Positions 8,024 through 15,250 of a DNA stretch of 16,175 nt are shown here, in pieces. Position 1 is the first letter of the stretch. Each line of letters opens with the position of its first letter. The notes beneath the pieces were generated by a model. The model saw only the letters and a list, made by a program, of their open reading frames with translations, was not told the origin of the DNA and made no database searches. A program made the position numbers and the translations under genes. The stretch comes from Verrucomicrobia bacterium UBA2970. GTDB taxonomy: Bacteria > Verrucomicrobiota > Verrucomicrobiia > Limisphaerales > AAA164-E04. The stretch spans positions 1 to 16,175 of the forward strand of contig DEAY01000041.1 in the NCBI GenBank assembly GCA_002348345.1, written 5' to 3'.

Positions 8024-10072
8024 TTACCGGATTGATCCAAATTCGCGGCTCGCGAGCAAGGCGAAGGCCAAATCCTTGAGGTTCGATTCCAACGGTTCGC
8101 TCCCGGTGAGAAGGGGGACAAAGGCCTCCTGCTCCGACAACCGCGGCGGGCGGGAGAGGATCAGCCGGTAGAGTGCCGACAATTGATCGGCCGGGTTCGA
8201 CTCAAAGAGCAGGATGGCTTCCACCTGATTGCCTGCCGTCGCCAAGCCTTTGCGGAGCATCCCACTATTCAACATATACAATTGACGCGCCAAGGGCGAG
8301 TCGGGGGGCACCTCGGCCTCGATCGGCACTCCCAGAACAAATTCGGCCGCTTCCTTCAACTCTTCCGCTGTGAGACGACGCGCTTCCCTGCGGGCCAGAA
8401 ACTTCAGTTCCGGATCGCCCGACACCGCATCCGCCTGAGGAGGTTGACTTCCCATGGCGTAAAGGTCTGCCGTCACAATGAATCTCACCAACGCCCTCAG
8501 ATCTCCGTCCACCTCCAGAAACTTTCTAGACAAAACATCGAGCATCGGCACATGAACCGCGGGATTGGTCAATCGATGGTCATCGGGCAACTCCACCAGC
8601 CCACGCCCCACTAACAACGCGAAGAGCCGATTCCCCATGTTGCGGGCAAACTGCTCCCGGGCGCCCTCCAGCACAAGCCACGCCACCCGCTCGTCCTTCG
8701 GCAATCCGGACGGCGCGGATCGTTGGGTCACAGGGAGCAACTCGGCCTCGACCGCATCACCGGATCCCGGGAGAAAGAATTTTCCGCTCATCATCATTCC
8801 GCCCGGCCCCGGGCGGGGATCGGTGAAGAACGCGGAAAACGCCAGATGCTCGGCATTGGTCCACCGGTCGAGGGGATGGTTGTGACATCGCGCACAACCG
8901 ATCCTCATCCCCAGCATCGTTCGACCGATGTATTCCGCACGGTCACGAGGATCGGCAAAGTGACGCCAGGCCGTTTGCCCCACCGAATCGTCCAGGACCT
9001 TTTGCGCCACCTCCGAAAGCGAATTCCCGTTTCGGATGACGTTCTCAAAAAAGGTCCGCAGCGCCTCGTTTCGTTCGATTGCGTTCCGCGGGTCCTTGCC
9101 GGCCACCGGGATCTCAAAGAAACCGGCGACCGATCGCGCAAACACCCGGTCGAATTCCGGACTCTCCAGCAACCGATCCACCGTACGGGAGACCCTCTCG
9201 CCGGCAGGGAGATTGACAAACGCCTCCAGTTCCAACGGATCGGGAGGCCGACCGGTTAAATCAAAATACAACCGACGTGCCAGCGTGTACGGATTGGACG
9301 CAGCCACGGACCGCAAGCCCAATTGAGTCAAGCGGTCATGCCATGCGCGATCCAGTTCATGGGGTTCTTTTCCATGATTCCCGAGGCGGGCCTGAGTGAA
9401 GGGAATGCGAAACGCCACTCGAGCACTCAGTTTCCCGTAGCGAGCCAGCAACCATGTCTCACCGGGCCCAACCGAACGAATCTGGCCGGCCTCGTTGATC
9501 GTCCCGACTCGCTCGTTGCTCGATTGCAGAACGGCGAGATGAGTCACATCCCGTTGCGAACGCCCGGAGTCAGTCGAGAATTCCGCGGTGACCGCACAAC
9601 GATCCTCGACTACCTCGATCCTCAATCCCGCCAGCGTTTCCTTCGTCCCCCGCTCAAAGGGCGCCCCGGCACGAATCCAATCATGGAGAATGCCGTAGAG
9701 CCGATCCTCGCGATGAAGTAATCGCCCCCCTTTGTGTCCCACACCGGATCGAGTGGGTTTCCTGAGAAAGAGACTCCTTGCCGGGCCAGTTCGATCGATT
9801 CGACGGCCATCGAGTTCCTCCACGATCGCCTCGTAATCCAGAGCGGGATTCTCAGCAAACAAGGAGAGTTTGAATCCACCCTGACCCGTCGCCCCTCCGT
9901 GACACTCGGCCGCAGAACAGCCCACTTTCGCCAGGATCGGCGAAATGTCGTTACCAAAGTGGAACGGCGCTTGGTTCACATCCCCTGCCTGAAGCGGGAT
10001 CCCAAAGTTCGGAGCGGCAAGCACCCCCAGCGTCAGACCGATGCATAAGGCTTTGGAGTGACAACCTCTCAT
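8024..10072 (-). CDS. Cytochrome-type / BIG2 / DUF1549-DUF1553 protein
   Basis: Exported multidomain protein of 682 residues, family function unknown. In order: a Sec-type signal peptide (about 1-29); a planctomycete-cytochrome-like region with a CX4CH motif (CSAAECH, 52-58) in a context usual for this family; a bacterial Ig-like (BIG2) stretch at about 150-225 with DVTHLAVLQSSNERVGTI; DUF1549 at about 238-410 with RRLYFDLTGRPPDP at 267-280, ending in a canonical haem motif CARCHNHP (393-400); and DUF1553 from there to the C-terminus with LYMLNSG and LYRLILSRPP. Two CH-type motifs make covalent haem c binding plausible but unproven. The start ATG overlaps the stop of the upstream thioredoxin-like gene in an ATGA, which implies translational coupling. 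The likely partner is the DUF1501 product encoded next. Confidence 0.92.
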   Translation of the reverse strand: MRGCHSKALCIGLTLGVLAAPNFGIPLQAGDVNQAPFHFGNDISPILAKVGCSAAECHGGATGQGGFKLSLFAENPALDYEAIVEELDGRRIDRTGPARSLFLRKPTRSGVGHKGGRLLHREDRLYGILHDWIRAGAPFERGTKETLAGLRIEVVEDRCAVTAEFSTDSGRSQRDVTHLAVLQSSNERVGTINEAGQIRSVGPGETWLLARYGKLSARVAFRIPFTQARLGNHGKEPHELDRAWHDRLTQLGLRSVAASNPYTLARRLYFDLTGRPPDPLELEAFVNLPAGERVSRTVDRLLESPEFDRVFARSVAGFFEIPVAGKDPRNAIERNEALRTFFENVIRNGNSLSEVAQKVLDDSVGQTAWRHFADPRDRAEYIGRTMLGMRIGCARCHNHPLDRWTNAEHLAFSAFFTDPRPGPGGMMMSGKFFLPGSGDAVEAELLPVTQRSAPSGLPKDERVAWLVLEGAREQFARNMGNRLFALLVGRGLVELPDDHRLTNPAVHVPMLDVLSRKFLEVDGDLRALVRFIVTADLYAMGSQPPQADAVSGDPELKFLARREARRLTAEELKEAAEFVLGVPIEAEVPPDSPLARQLYMLNSGMLRKGLATAGNQVEAILLFESNPADQLSALYRLILSRPPRLSEQEAFVPLLTGSEPLESNLKDLAFALLASREFGSIR

Positions 10073-11160
10073 TGAGCATTGTGCTCTCTCAAAAAGGCCC
10101 GGGCTTTGACCTGCGCCTCCTCGGTCCCGTAACGATCCGGAAAACTCAGCATCAATTGAAACATCTCGATCGCTTGCTGGTGCAATCGATCCGACTCTTG
10201 GCGACGTTTCTCGATCTGACCAAAGATCTCCTCCACCCGGGCCGGATCATTTGTCTTTCGGATGTAGGATCGAAGCAACGAATTGAGGGTCGCATCCTCG
10301 GGCGCTTTGCCACGACGCTTAGGCTTGGCGCCATCGGCTTTCGGGCCTTCCGGCTCGGGGGCCTCGCTGGCGCGAACTCGATCCCTTGGCCGATTGGTTC
10401 GTCGCATCTCGGAGGCCTGCGAGCGGTTCATCCGTTCGCGACCTCGCCTGTCGTATCGCCTTGAATTCGCATGATCCGCTGCCGTCTGCTGATGAAAACG
10501 ATAGAGCTCCACCGCCTGTTGAGCCGCCAAGGCCCGCAAGGATTCCACATCCTCGGGAAGCGTTGCAGCAGCCCGCGCCACCAACTCAGATCGATCCTCG
10601 GGAATGGGACCAATCGCCGTCTCGGCAAGGGCACGGATCCGCTCCAGATCATGGAGCCCGGTATCGGTCAATCCAAGGGACCCCACCACCCTTCCGGCGT
10701 TGACGGCGATGACCGAGAGGGTGCAGCGGCGATTGAGGGCCAACCCGCCGGGACCATCGAGTCCATCCAGGCTCAGGACCATTGGTTGGTTCAATCGCAA
10801 CGATCCATTGACGCGCCGGAGTTGCTCCTCGGCCGCCGTTCGATCGTCCGAAAGGGTGACCACAAAAGACTTGAACCCGAAGAGGCCATATTCCCGTGCC
10901 AGATGGTCCACGCCACGAATCACCGGGGCGGTATTGCGGTTGAGCACGTGAATGAAAAGTAACAGGCCCGGACTCGAAGCGATCTCGGCGGCGGCATCAA
11001 ATGACTCCCGCCCCGCGTAAGAGCCCGTATTGGCATAACACGGAACCGCCGCAAGCGCCGTTTCCGGAGGAGGCCCCGTCACCAAATCCTCCGCTGCCAA
11101 CCCTTCCGAAGCCACAACAAACCCCAGCACCCCCCAGATCCACCTGAAGTCTCTCTTCAT
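10069..11160 (-). CDS. Exported thioredoxin-fold-like protein without CXXC, first gene of operon
   Basis: A 363-residue protein of unclear function. A signal peptide (KR at 2-3, hydrophobic 7-22, likely cut near LAA at 21-23) is followed by a region that reads like a thioredoxin fold: LLLFIHVLNRNTAPVIRGV at 66-84, a strand FKSFVVTLSDD at 96-106, and CTLSVIAVNAGRVVGSLGL at 146-164. At the position of the redox CXXC there is HVLNRNTAP, so it should not act as a thiol oxidoreductase; the only mature cysteines are Cys41 and Cys146. Residues about 234-286 are very rich in Arg and Lys and probably disordered; the C-terminal 290-360 looks helical and may be coiled coil. It leads the operon and its stop overlaps the next start by four bases. 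The fold assignment is an inference from strand pattern only. Confidence 0.75.
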   Translation of the reverse strand: MKRDFRWIWGVLGFVVASEGLAAEDLVTGPPPETALAAVPCYANTGSYAGRESFDAAAEIASSPGLLLFIHVLNRNTAPVIRGVDHLAREYGLFGFKSFVVTLSDDRTAAEEQLRRVNGSLRLNQPMVLSLDGLDGPGGLALNRRCTLSVIAVNAGRVVGSLGLTDTGLHDLERIRALAETAIGPIPEDRSELVARAAATLPEDVESLRALAAQQAVELYRFHQQTAADHANSRRYDRRGRERMNRSQASEMRRTNRPRDRVRASEAPEPEGPKADGAKPKRRGKAPEDATLNSLLRSYIRKTNDPARVEEIFGQIEKRRQESDRLHQQAIEMFQLMLSFPDRYGTEEAQVKARAFLREHNAQ

Positions 11161-11168
11161 GATTTGAA

Positions 11169-11196
11169 ACTATACGCGGTGTCCTTTGAGAGGCAA
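11169..11196 (-). promoter_or_regulatory. Candidate promoter of the four-gene DUF1501/DUF1549 operon
   Basis: On the minus strand TATAGT (11169-11174, 5 of 6 to consensus) lies 16 bases after TTGCCT (11191-11196, 4 of 6). The -10 box ends 8 bases before the ATG at 11160, and there is no Shine-Dalgarno sequence, so the mRNA could be leaderless or nearly so. The -35 match is only moderate. Confidence 0.35.
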
Positions 11197-11382
11197 TAGG
11201 GATCCATCAATTCGCAACGGTGGTCCCTCCCCGGAGAATCCTCGATCCTAATCCCTAGGTTCTCGCAACGGTTCCCTTCCGGAAGAAACCTGCCGTGATC
11301 ACCGATCTTGATCGCTTCAACCGTTCACCAGCTTCGGGATTCCACTGGCTCATTTGCGGTCGATACGATTAAGTTCCTCCCC

Positions 11383-12567
11383 ATGTCATCGGGCGAACCT
11401 CAACCAAACGATCAGAGTCGCCGTCTTCTTGAAGACTTCTCTGAGGTGTTTCAGTGCCGGGCGACCCATCTCGCCCTGGCCCCAGGCCGGGTCAATCTGA
11501 TTGGGGAGCATACCGACTACAATGATGGTTTTGTTCTCCCCATGGCAATCGATCGGCATCTCATGATGGCTGCTGCTCCCAATCAGACGAACACCTTCAA
11601 CTTTGTCAGCAAGGCGCAAAAAGAGACGACCTCCGCCGCCATCAACGATTTCGAGCCTCGCCCCCAAGAGGGTTGGATGGCCTACCCGCGCGGTGTCCTC
11701 GCCGGCTATGCCGAAAAAGGGCTGCCACTGACCGGGTTCGACGCCCTCATCGACTCCCGCATTCCCCTTGGGGCCGGGTTAAGCAGCAGCGCGGCGATCG
11801 AGGTAGCCACCGCCCTGATGGCCGAAGCGGTGGGCGGCTTTCATCTCGATCCGCTCGAACGCGCCCAACTTTGCCAAGCCGCAGAACATCGCTTCGCGGG
11901 CGTTCCCTGCGGCATCATGGACCAGTTCGCGGTTTCCTGTTGCCTCCCCAAAGCGGCCCTCCTGCTTGATTGCCAAACCAACGCCTTTGAGTCCATCAGT
12001 CTCCAGAGTAACGACATCGCTTTTTTGATCATCGATTCAAACGTCAAGCACGCCCTCGCGGAGAGCGGCTACGCCGAGCGACGCTCGCAATGCCGTGATG
12101 CGGTTGAACGCCTCGGTATTTCATCGCTCCGGGAACTCGATTCGCTCGAGGGGCTTGAAGAAAAACTTCGTTCCGAAGACACGCTTCGGCGCCGGGTCCG
12201 CCACGTGATCTCCGAGAATCATCGAACCCAGGCCGCGGCGGATGCGTTTCAATCTCAGGACTGGCGGGAGGCCGGACGGCTCATGTACGAGAGCCACGAG
12301 TCGATGCGGAATGACTATGAAATCAGCTGTCCCGAACTCGATTTTTTGGTGACCTCCCTCAAGGAACTTCCCTCAAGATTCGGCGTTTTCGGAGCGCGAA
12401 TGACCGGTGGCGGGTTCGGCGGCTCCATCATCGCGCTGGTCCGTGCAGACGCTGTCCAAGCCACCATGGAATGGATCGAAAAAGCCTATCGGCAGGCCTT
12501 CCCGCAGTCGGCCGACGCCTTCATCGCACGGCCCAGCGGTAGCGCAAGGGTCGAACCCGTTCCCTAG
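11383..12567 (+). CDS. galK: Galactokinase
   Basis: Phosphorylates alpha-D-galactose to galactose 1-phosphate with ATP, the entry step of the Leloir pathway, in the cytoplasm. The 394 residues carry all three GHMP-kinase motifs: the galactokinase signature GRVNLIGEHTDYNDG at 35-49 with catalytic Arg36 and sugar-binding Glu42/His43/Asp45, the ATP-binding loop PLGAGLSSSAA at 128-138, and the C-terminal TGGGFGGS at 341-348. The catalytic base is Asp180 in CGIMDQF. Length agrees with the family (about 380-400). The frame extends upstream to a TTG at 11308, but family members start close to the signature, so the ATG at 11383 is preferred; no clear Shine-Dalgarno sequence precedes it. No galT or galE is adjacent, which is unusual for a Leloir cluster. 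The aldo/keto reductase follows after 75 bases on the same strand. Confidence 0.95.
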   Translation: MSSGEPQPNDQSRRLLEDFSEVFQCRATHLALAPGRVNLIGEHTDYNDGFVLPMAIDRHLMMAAAPNQTNTFNFVSKAQKETTSAAINDFEPRPQEGWMAYPRGVLAGYAEKGLPLTGFDALIDSRIPLGAGLSSSAAIEVATALMAEAVGGFHLDPLERAQLCQAAEHRFAGVPCGIMDQFAVSCCLPKAALLLDCQTNAFESISLQSNDIAFLIIDSNVKHALAESGYAERRSQCRDAVERLGISSLRELDSLEGLEEKLRSEDTLRRRVRHVISENHRTQAAADAFQSQDWREAGRLMYESHESMRNDYEISCPELDFLVTSLKELPSRFGVFGARMTGGGFGGSIIALVRADAVQATMEWIEKAYRQAFPQSADAFIARPSGSARVEPVP

Positions 12568-12577
12568 TCCTTTCAAC

Positions 12578-12606
12578 GGCAACCTTGTCCCCATGGGACC
12601 ATTGCC
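12578..12606 (+). other. Hairpin between galK and the aldo/keto reductase gene
   Basis: Two nested stems: GGCAA (12578-12582) with TTGCC (12602-12606), and inside it GTCCC (12587-12591) with GGGAC (12595-12599) around a 3-base loop, separated by an unequal internal loop. No T-tract follows, so it is not a classic terminator. It could protect an mRNA end or be chance. Confidence 0.3.
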
Positions 12607-12642
12607 CTTACCCTCCTCCCCAGATCGGAATCGTTCAAACTT

Positions 12643-13680
12643 ATGAGAAAGCGTCGGTTAGGAAAAAGCGGCTTGGTGGTGTCGGAGATTTGCATGGGGA
12701 CCATGACCTTCGGTTCGCAATGCGACGAAAAAATGTCCTTCGAGATCCTCGATCGGGCCTTCGAAGCAGGGATCGATTTCTATGATGCGGCAGAAATGTA
12801 CCCCGTTCCACCACAGGCGAAGACCTTCGGCATGACCGAGGAAATCCTCGGACGATGGATGCGCACAAAGCCAAGGGAATCGTTGATCATTGCGACCAAG
12901 ATCACCGGGGCCGGTCATGGCTGGTTTGTTCCCCCCGTCCGAAAAGGGAAAACTATGTTGGACCGACACCAAATCGTCCGTGCGGTCGAGGAGAGCCTCC
13001 AACGCCTGCAAACGGACTATATCGATCTTTACCAAACCCACTGGCCCGACCATGACATGCGCCAAGAAGACACCCTCAAGGCGCTGACTGAACTCGTTGA
13101 CACCGGTAAGGTCCGGGTGATCGGGGCCAGCAACGAGACATGTTGGGGGCTGATGAAGAACCTTTGGACGTCCGATCTCCATGGGTTGGCTCGCTTCGAC
13201 ACCATTCAAAACAACTTCAGCCTCATCAATCGACGCTGTGAGAGTGAACTGGCTCAGGTCTGTCGTCAGGAACAAGTCAGCTTACTCCCTTATTCTCCTC
13301 TGGGCGGTGGTGTGCTCACGGGGAAATACAATGAAGCCCCCCCTCCCGGAGCCCGGTTTACGGATTACCTGGAAACCGGCAATGACCGGCAAAAGAAAAT
13401 GGCTCGCCGATTTGTCAATGATCGAACCATCGAAACCACTCGACGGTGCATGGTCATTGCTCAAGATCTCGGCATTTCGATGGAAACCCTTGCCACCGCC
13501 TGGAGCAAACAGCACGACTTTGTGGCCTCCACAATCGTTGGCGCCTCACATGTCGATCACATGGAACATTTTATCCGGGCAGCGAATCTGACGCTCGACG
13601 AGGAAACCCTCGCTCGTATCGACCAAATCGATGTCGAGATTCCCAACCCAATGACCGAGGATGGACTCCGGAGGCTCTAA
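12643..13680 (+). CDS. Aldo/keto reductase, Tas-like
   Basis: NADPH-dependent reductase of the aldo/keto reductase superfamily, a cytoplasmic TIM barrel; the substrate is unknown. The 345 residues match the length of E. coli Tas (about 346) and share its MYPVPP insert (52-57), the TQGLTE-like segment (here TFGMTEE) and LQRLQTDYIDLYQTHWP at 119-135. The catalytic tetrad is complete: Asp48, Tyr53, Lys86 and His133. The NADPH-binding part is visible in SNETCWG, YSPLGGGVLTGKY and STIVGAS. The start ATG directly precedes RKRRLGKSGL, the usual first strand of the family, although the ribosome binding site is weak. The gene follows galK by 75 bases, so the two may be co-transcribed, but a role in galactose use is only a guess. 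The family also includes general carbonyl detoxification enzymes. Confidence 0.93.
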   Translation: MRKRRLGKSGLVVSEICMGTMTFGSQCDEKMSFEILDRAFEAGIDFYDAAEMYPVPPQAKTFGMTEEILGRWMRTKPRESLIIATKITGAGHGWFVPPVRKGKTMLDRHQIVRAVEESLQRLQTDYIDLYQTHWPDHDMRQEDTLKALTELVDTGKVRVIGASNETCWGLMKNLWTSDLHGLARFDTIQNNFSLINRRCESELAQVCRQEQVSLLPYSPLGGGVLTGKYNEAPPPGARFTDYLETGNDRQKKMARRFVNDRTIETTRRCMVIAQDLGISMETLATAWSKQHDFVASTIVGASHVDHMEHFIRAANLTLDEETLARIDQIDVEIPNPMTEDGLRRL

Positions 13681-13793
13681 AGAACCGCGGTTGGATCGGC
13701 TTCAAACGCCCATGCCGGACGATCCCGCAACCGCCTCGGCGGCCGCACGGCCGAGACCGGGTTAATCTGCGCCCTGAAACGTCCTTTGTTCGC

Positions 13794-14135
13794 CTACTCA
13801 ACCGCGGCCTCTTCCACCACCACCGCCGTGCCGTATGCCATCATTTCGGCGGCCCCGCTCATGATCACCGAGGTTTGAAACTGGAGGCTAATGATCGCAT
13901 TCGCGCCCAGTTCCTCGGCATGCTCGACCATTCGATCCAAGGCCTGCTCCCGACTCTCCGCCAGGAGCTTGGCATATTCCGTCACTTCCCCTCCGACAAT
14001 ATTTCGCAACCCGGCAAGAATGTCTTTCCCCAGGTGGCGCGCGCGAATGGTGTTCCCTCTCACCAATCCCAAGGTCTTCACCACCTTTTTTCCCGGGATT
14101 TCAGGTGCCGTCACAACCATGATTCGTTTCGTCAT
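13794..14135 (-). CDS. ybjQ: YbjQ/UPF0145-family protein
   Basis: A 113-residue protein of the YbjQ (UPF0145, DUF74) family, a small fold forming pentamers in solved structures and sometimes annotated as heavy-metal binding; its function is not established. Recognisable features are the first strand VVTAPEIPGKKV at 7-18, then LGLVRGNTI at 22-30, AGLRNIVGGEVTEY at 41-54 with the family GG, and ELGANAIISLQFQTS at 74-88. The length is standard. The ATG at 14135 has GAGG (14144-14147) 8 bases upstream and lies only 2 bases after the anti-sigma stop, so it is the third gene of the sigma/anti-sigma operon. That association suggests a role in the stress response controlled by the sigma factor, but this is inference. 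Confidence 0.9.
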   Translation of the reverse strand: MTKRIMVVTAPEIPGKKVVKTLGLVRGNTIRARHLGKDILAGLRNIVGGEVTEYAKLLAESREQALDRMVEHAEELGANAIISLQFQTSVIMSGAAEMMAYGTAVVVEEAAVE

Positions 14136-14137
14136 CT

Positions 14138-14593
14138 CTAGATCCTCACATTCCTATACTTATCCGTTTTGGCTGCCTTGATTCTCTGAAAGAGCACGGT
14201 GAAGAACAAGACCCCCATCCCAAGAATCATGATCGGGGCCCCCACCCGAAGAAACAGCGGTGCCTCCGAATCCCCAATCAAGCCCCGCACCATCCAAAAT
14301 GCGCCCACACCGTATACAATGAAAACACCGACAAGAAACAGAACTTGTCCCACGCTTGCCCCCACCGATTCTTGAGCAGTCCGACTGATTTGATCCTTCT
14401 CTTGACTTGTCATCTTCTCGTAGTCGATCGCACCAACTCGCTGGCGCATTTTCCTCATTTCATCAAACGCCTGCCCGCAAACCATACAGTCATCCAATAT
14501 CAACTCCACACGCTGCCGGTCCCCGGCAGTGAGTTCTCCATCAAGATACCCTGAGAGCAGGGGCTCGGTTTCCTGACATGAATGCTGGATCAC
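14138..14593 (-). CDS. Membrane anti-sigma factor with degenerate zinc-finger (ZAS-like) domain
   Basis: Predicted to hold the ECF sigma factor encoded just upstream at the inner membrane. The 151 residues start with a ZAS/zf-HC2-like helical domain: LLSGYLDGELTAGDRQRVE at 12-30, then CMVC with Cys36 and Cys39. In the usual H-X3-C-X2-C motif the His would be residue 32, but here it is Ile; Cys6 or His4 could serve as other ligands. Two hydrophobic segments follow, about 80-102 and 113-136, then a short basic tail with KAAKTDKYR. The start is GTG at 14593, supported by AAGGAG (14599-14604) five bases upstream, and its first four bases overlap the sigma stop (GTGA). Typical anti-sigma factors of this class have one membrane helix; two with a cytoplasmic tail is less common. 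Confidence 0.82.
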   Translation of the reverse strand: MIQHSCQETEPLLSGYLDGELTAGDRQRVELILDDCMVCGQAFDEMRKMRQRVGAIDYEKMTSQEKDQISRTAQESVGASVGQVLFLVGVFIVYGVGAFWMVRGLIGDSEAPLFLRVGAPIMILGMGVLFFTVLFQRIKAAKTDKYRNVRI

Positions 14594-15153
14594 AGGAACT
14601 CCTTCATTCTTGCCCTGAGTCCGCTACGCGCCCGATGAAGCCGACTCATAACCGTCCCCTGGGGAAGCTCCATCACCTCGGCAATCTCGGCGTAACTCAG
14701 GTCGTGGAAGTCCCTGAGCAAGAGAATTTCCTTGTGATCCCCGGGCAACTCATCCAGTTGGCACCGCAAGAGACCGTCAAGTTCCCTCAGTTCCACCGCT
14801 CGATCAGGCGCCCTGCCCCGGTCACTCAACCCCTCGACAAGATCTGCCTCATGAGGCTTCCGCCGTCGAATGACGTCGAGGGAACGATTTCGGACGACTT
14901 TCAAGAACCAAGCCTGTTTCCGCCCTCGAGCGCCATCAAAGGTTCCCCCGTGTAGCAAGGCCCGCAACGATTCCTGAACCACATCGGCGGCATCCTGGCG
15001 ACACCCTAAAATCTGCACTGCCAGCGTAAATCCCTTGTCCATAAAGGTTTCCAACTCCTTCGAAAGGGAAGTCGATTGAGCAGTCTGCTTCATGATCCGG
15101 CGGTAATGATCGAGACCCGCTCTGATACTGAGCTCTGGACCCAAATTGACCAT
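14590..15153 (-). CDS. ECF-family RNA polymerase sigma factor
   Basis: Alternative sigma factor directing RNA polymerase to a specific set of promoters, normally under control of its anti-sigma partner. Region 2 is visible in LGCRQDAADVVQESLRALL and in AWFLKVVRNRSLDVIRRR; region 4 in LDELPGDHKEILLLRDFHDL followed by SYAEIAEVMELPQGTVMSRLHRAR, a helix-turn-helix that reads the -35 element. Two starts are possible: ATG at 15153 (187 residues) with AGAGGG (15156-15161) only two bases upstream, or ATG at 15093 (167 residues) without a good ribosome binding site but at the usual distance from region 2. A TTG at 15192 is unlikely. The stop overlaps the GTG start of the anti-sigma gene by four bases. 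The subgroup and target promoters cannot be told here; no clear autoregulatory ECF promoter was seen upstream. Confidence 0.93.
   Translation of the reverse strand: MVNLGPELSIRAGLDHYRRIMKQTAQSTSLSKELETFMDKGFTLAVQILGCRQDAADVVQESLRALLHGGTFDGARGRKQAWFLKVVRNRSLDVIRRRKPHEADLVEGLSDRGRAPDRAVELRELDGLLRCQLDELPGDHKEILLLRDFHDLSYAEIAEVMELPQGTVMSRLHRARSGLRARMKEFL
14599..14604 (-). promoter_or_regulatory. Ribosome binding site deciding the GTG start of the anti-sigma gene
   Basis: AAGGAG on the minus strand, five bases before the GTG at 14593 and inside the 3' end of the sigma gene. It is the best Shine-Dalgarno sequence in the window and fixes the GTG as the start. Confidence 0.75.
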
Positions 15154-15250
15154 GTCCCTCTTACTACGCCCGAGCGGAGCAATTATTCCCAAAAAACTTC
15201 AGCGCTAGCGCCCCCTCCCAACGGACCGCGTTGCCAACTGCCCCCCAAAC

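Noticed and set aside
13725..13762. Inverted repeat CTCGGC/GCCGAG between the reductase gene and ybjQ as a bidirectional terminator
   Set aside because: Only six base pairs with no T-tract on either strand.
15202..15211. Ten-base perfect palindrome GCGCTAGCGC upstream of the sigma gene, with a T-run nearby on the minus strand
   Set aside because: With no loop it can form only a very short hairpin, and the T-run is five bases away; probably neither a terminator for the sulfatase gene nor a defined operator.
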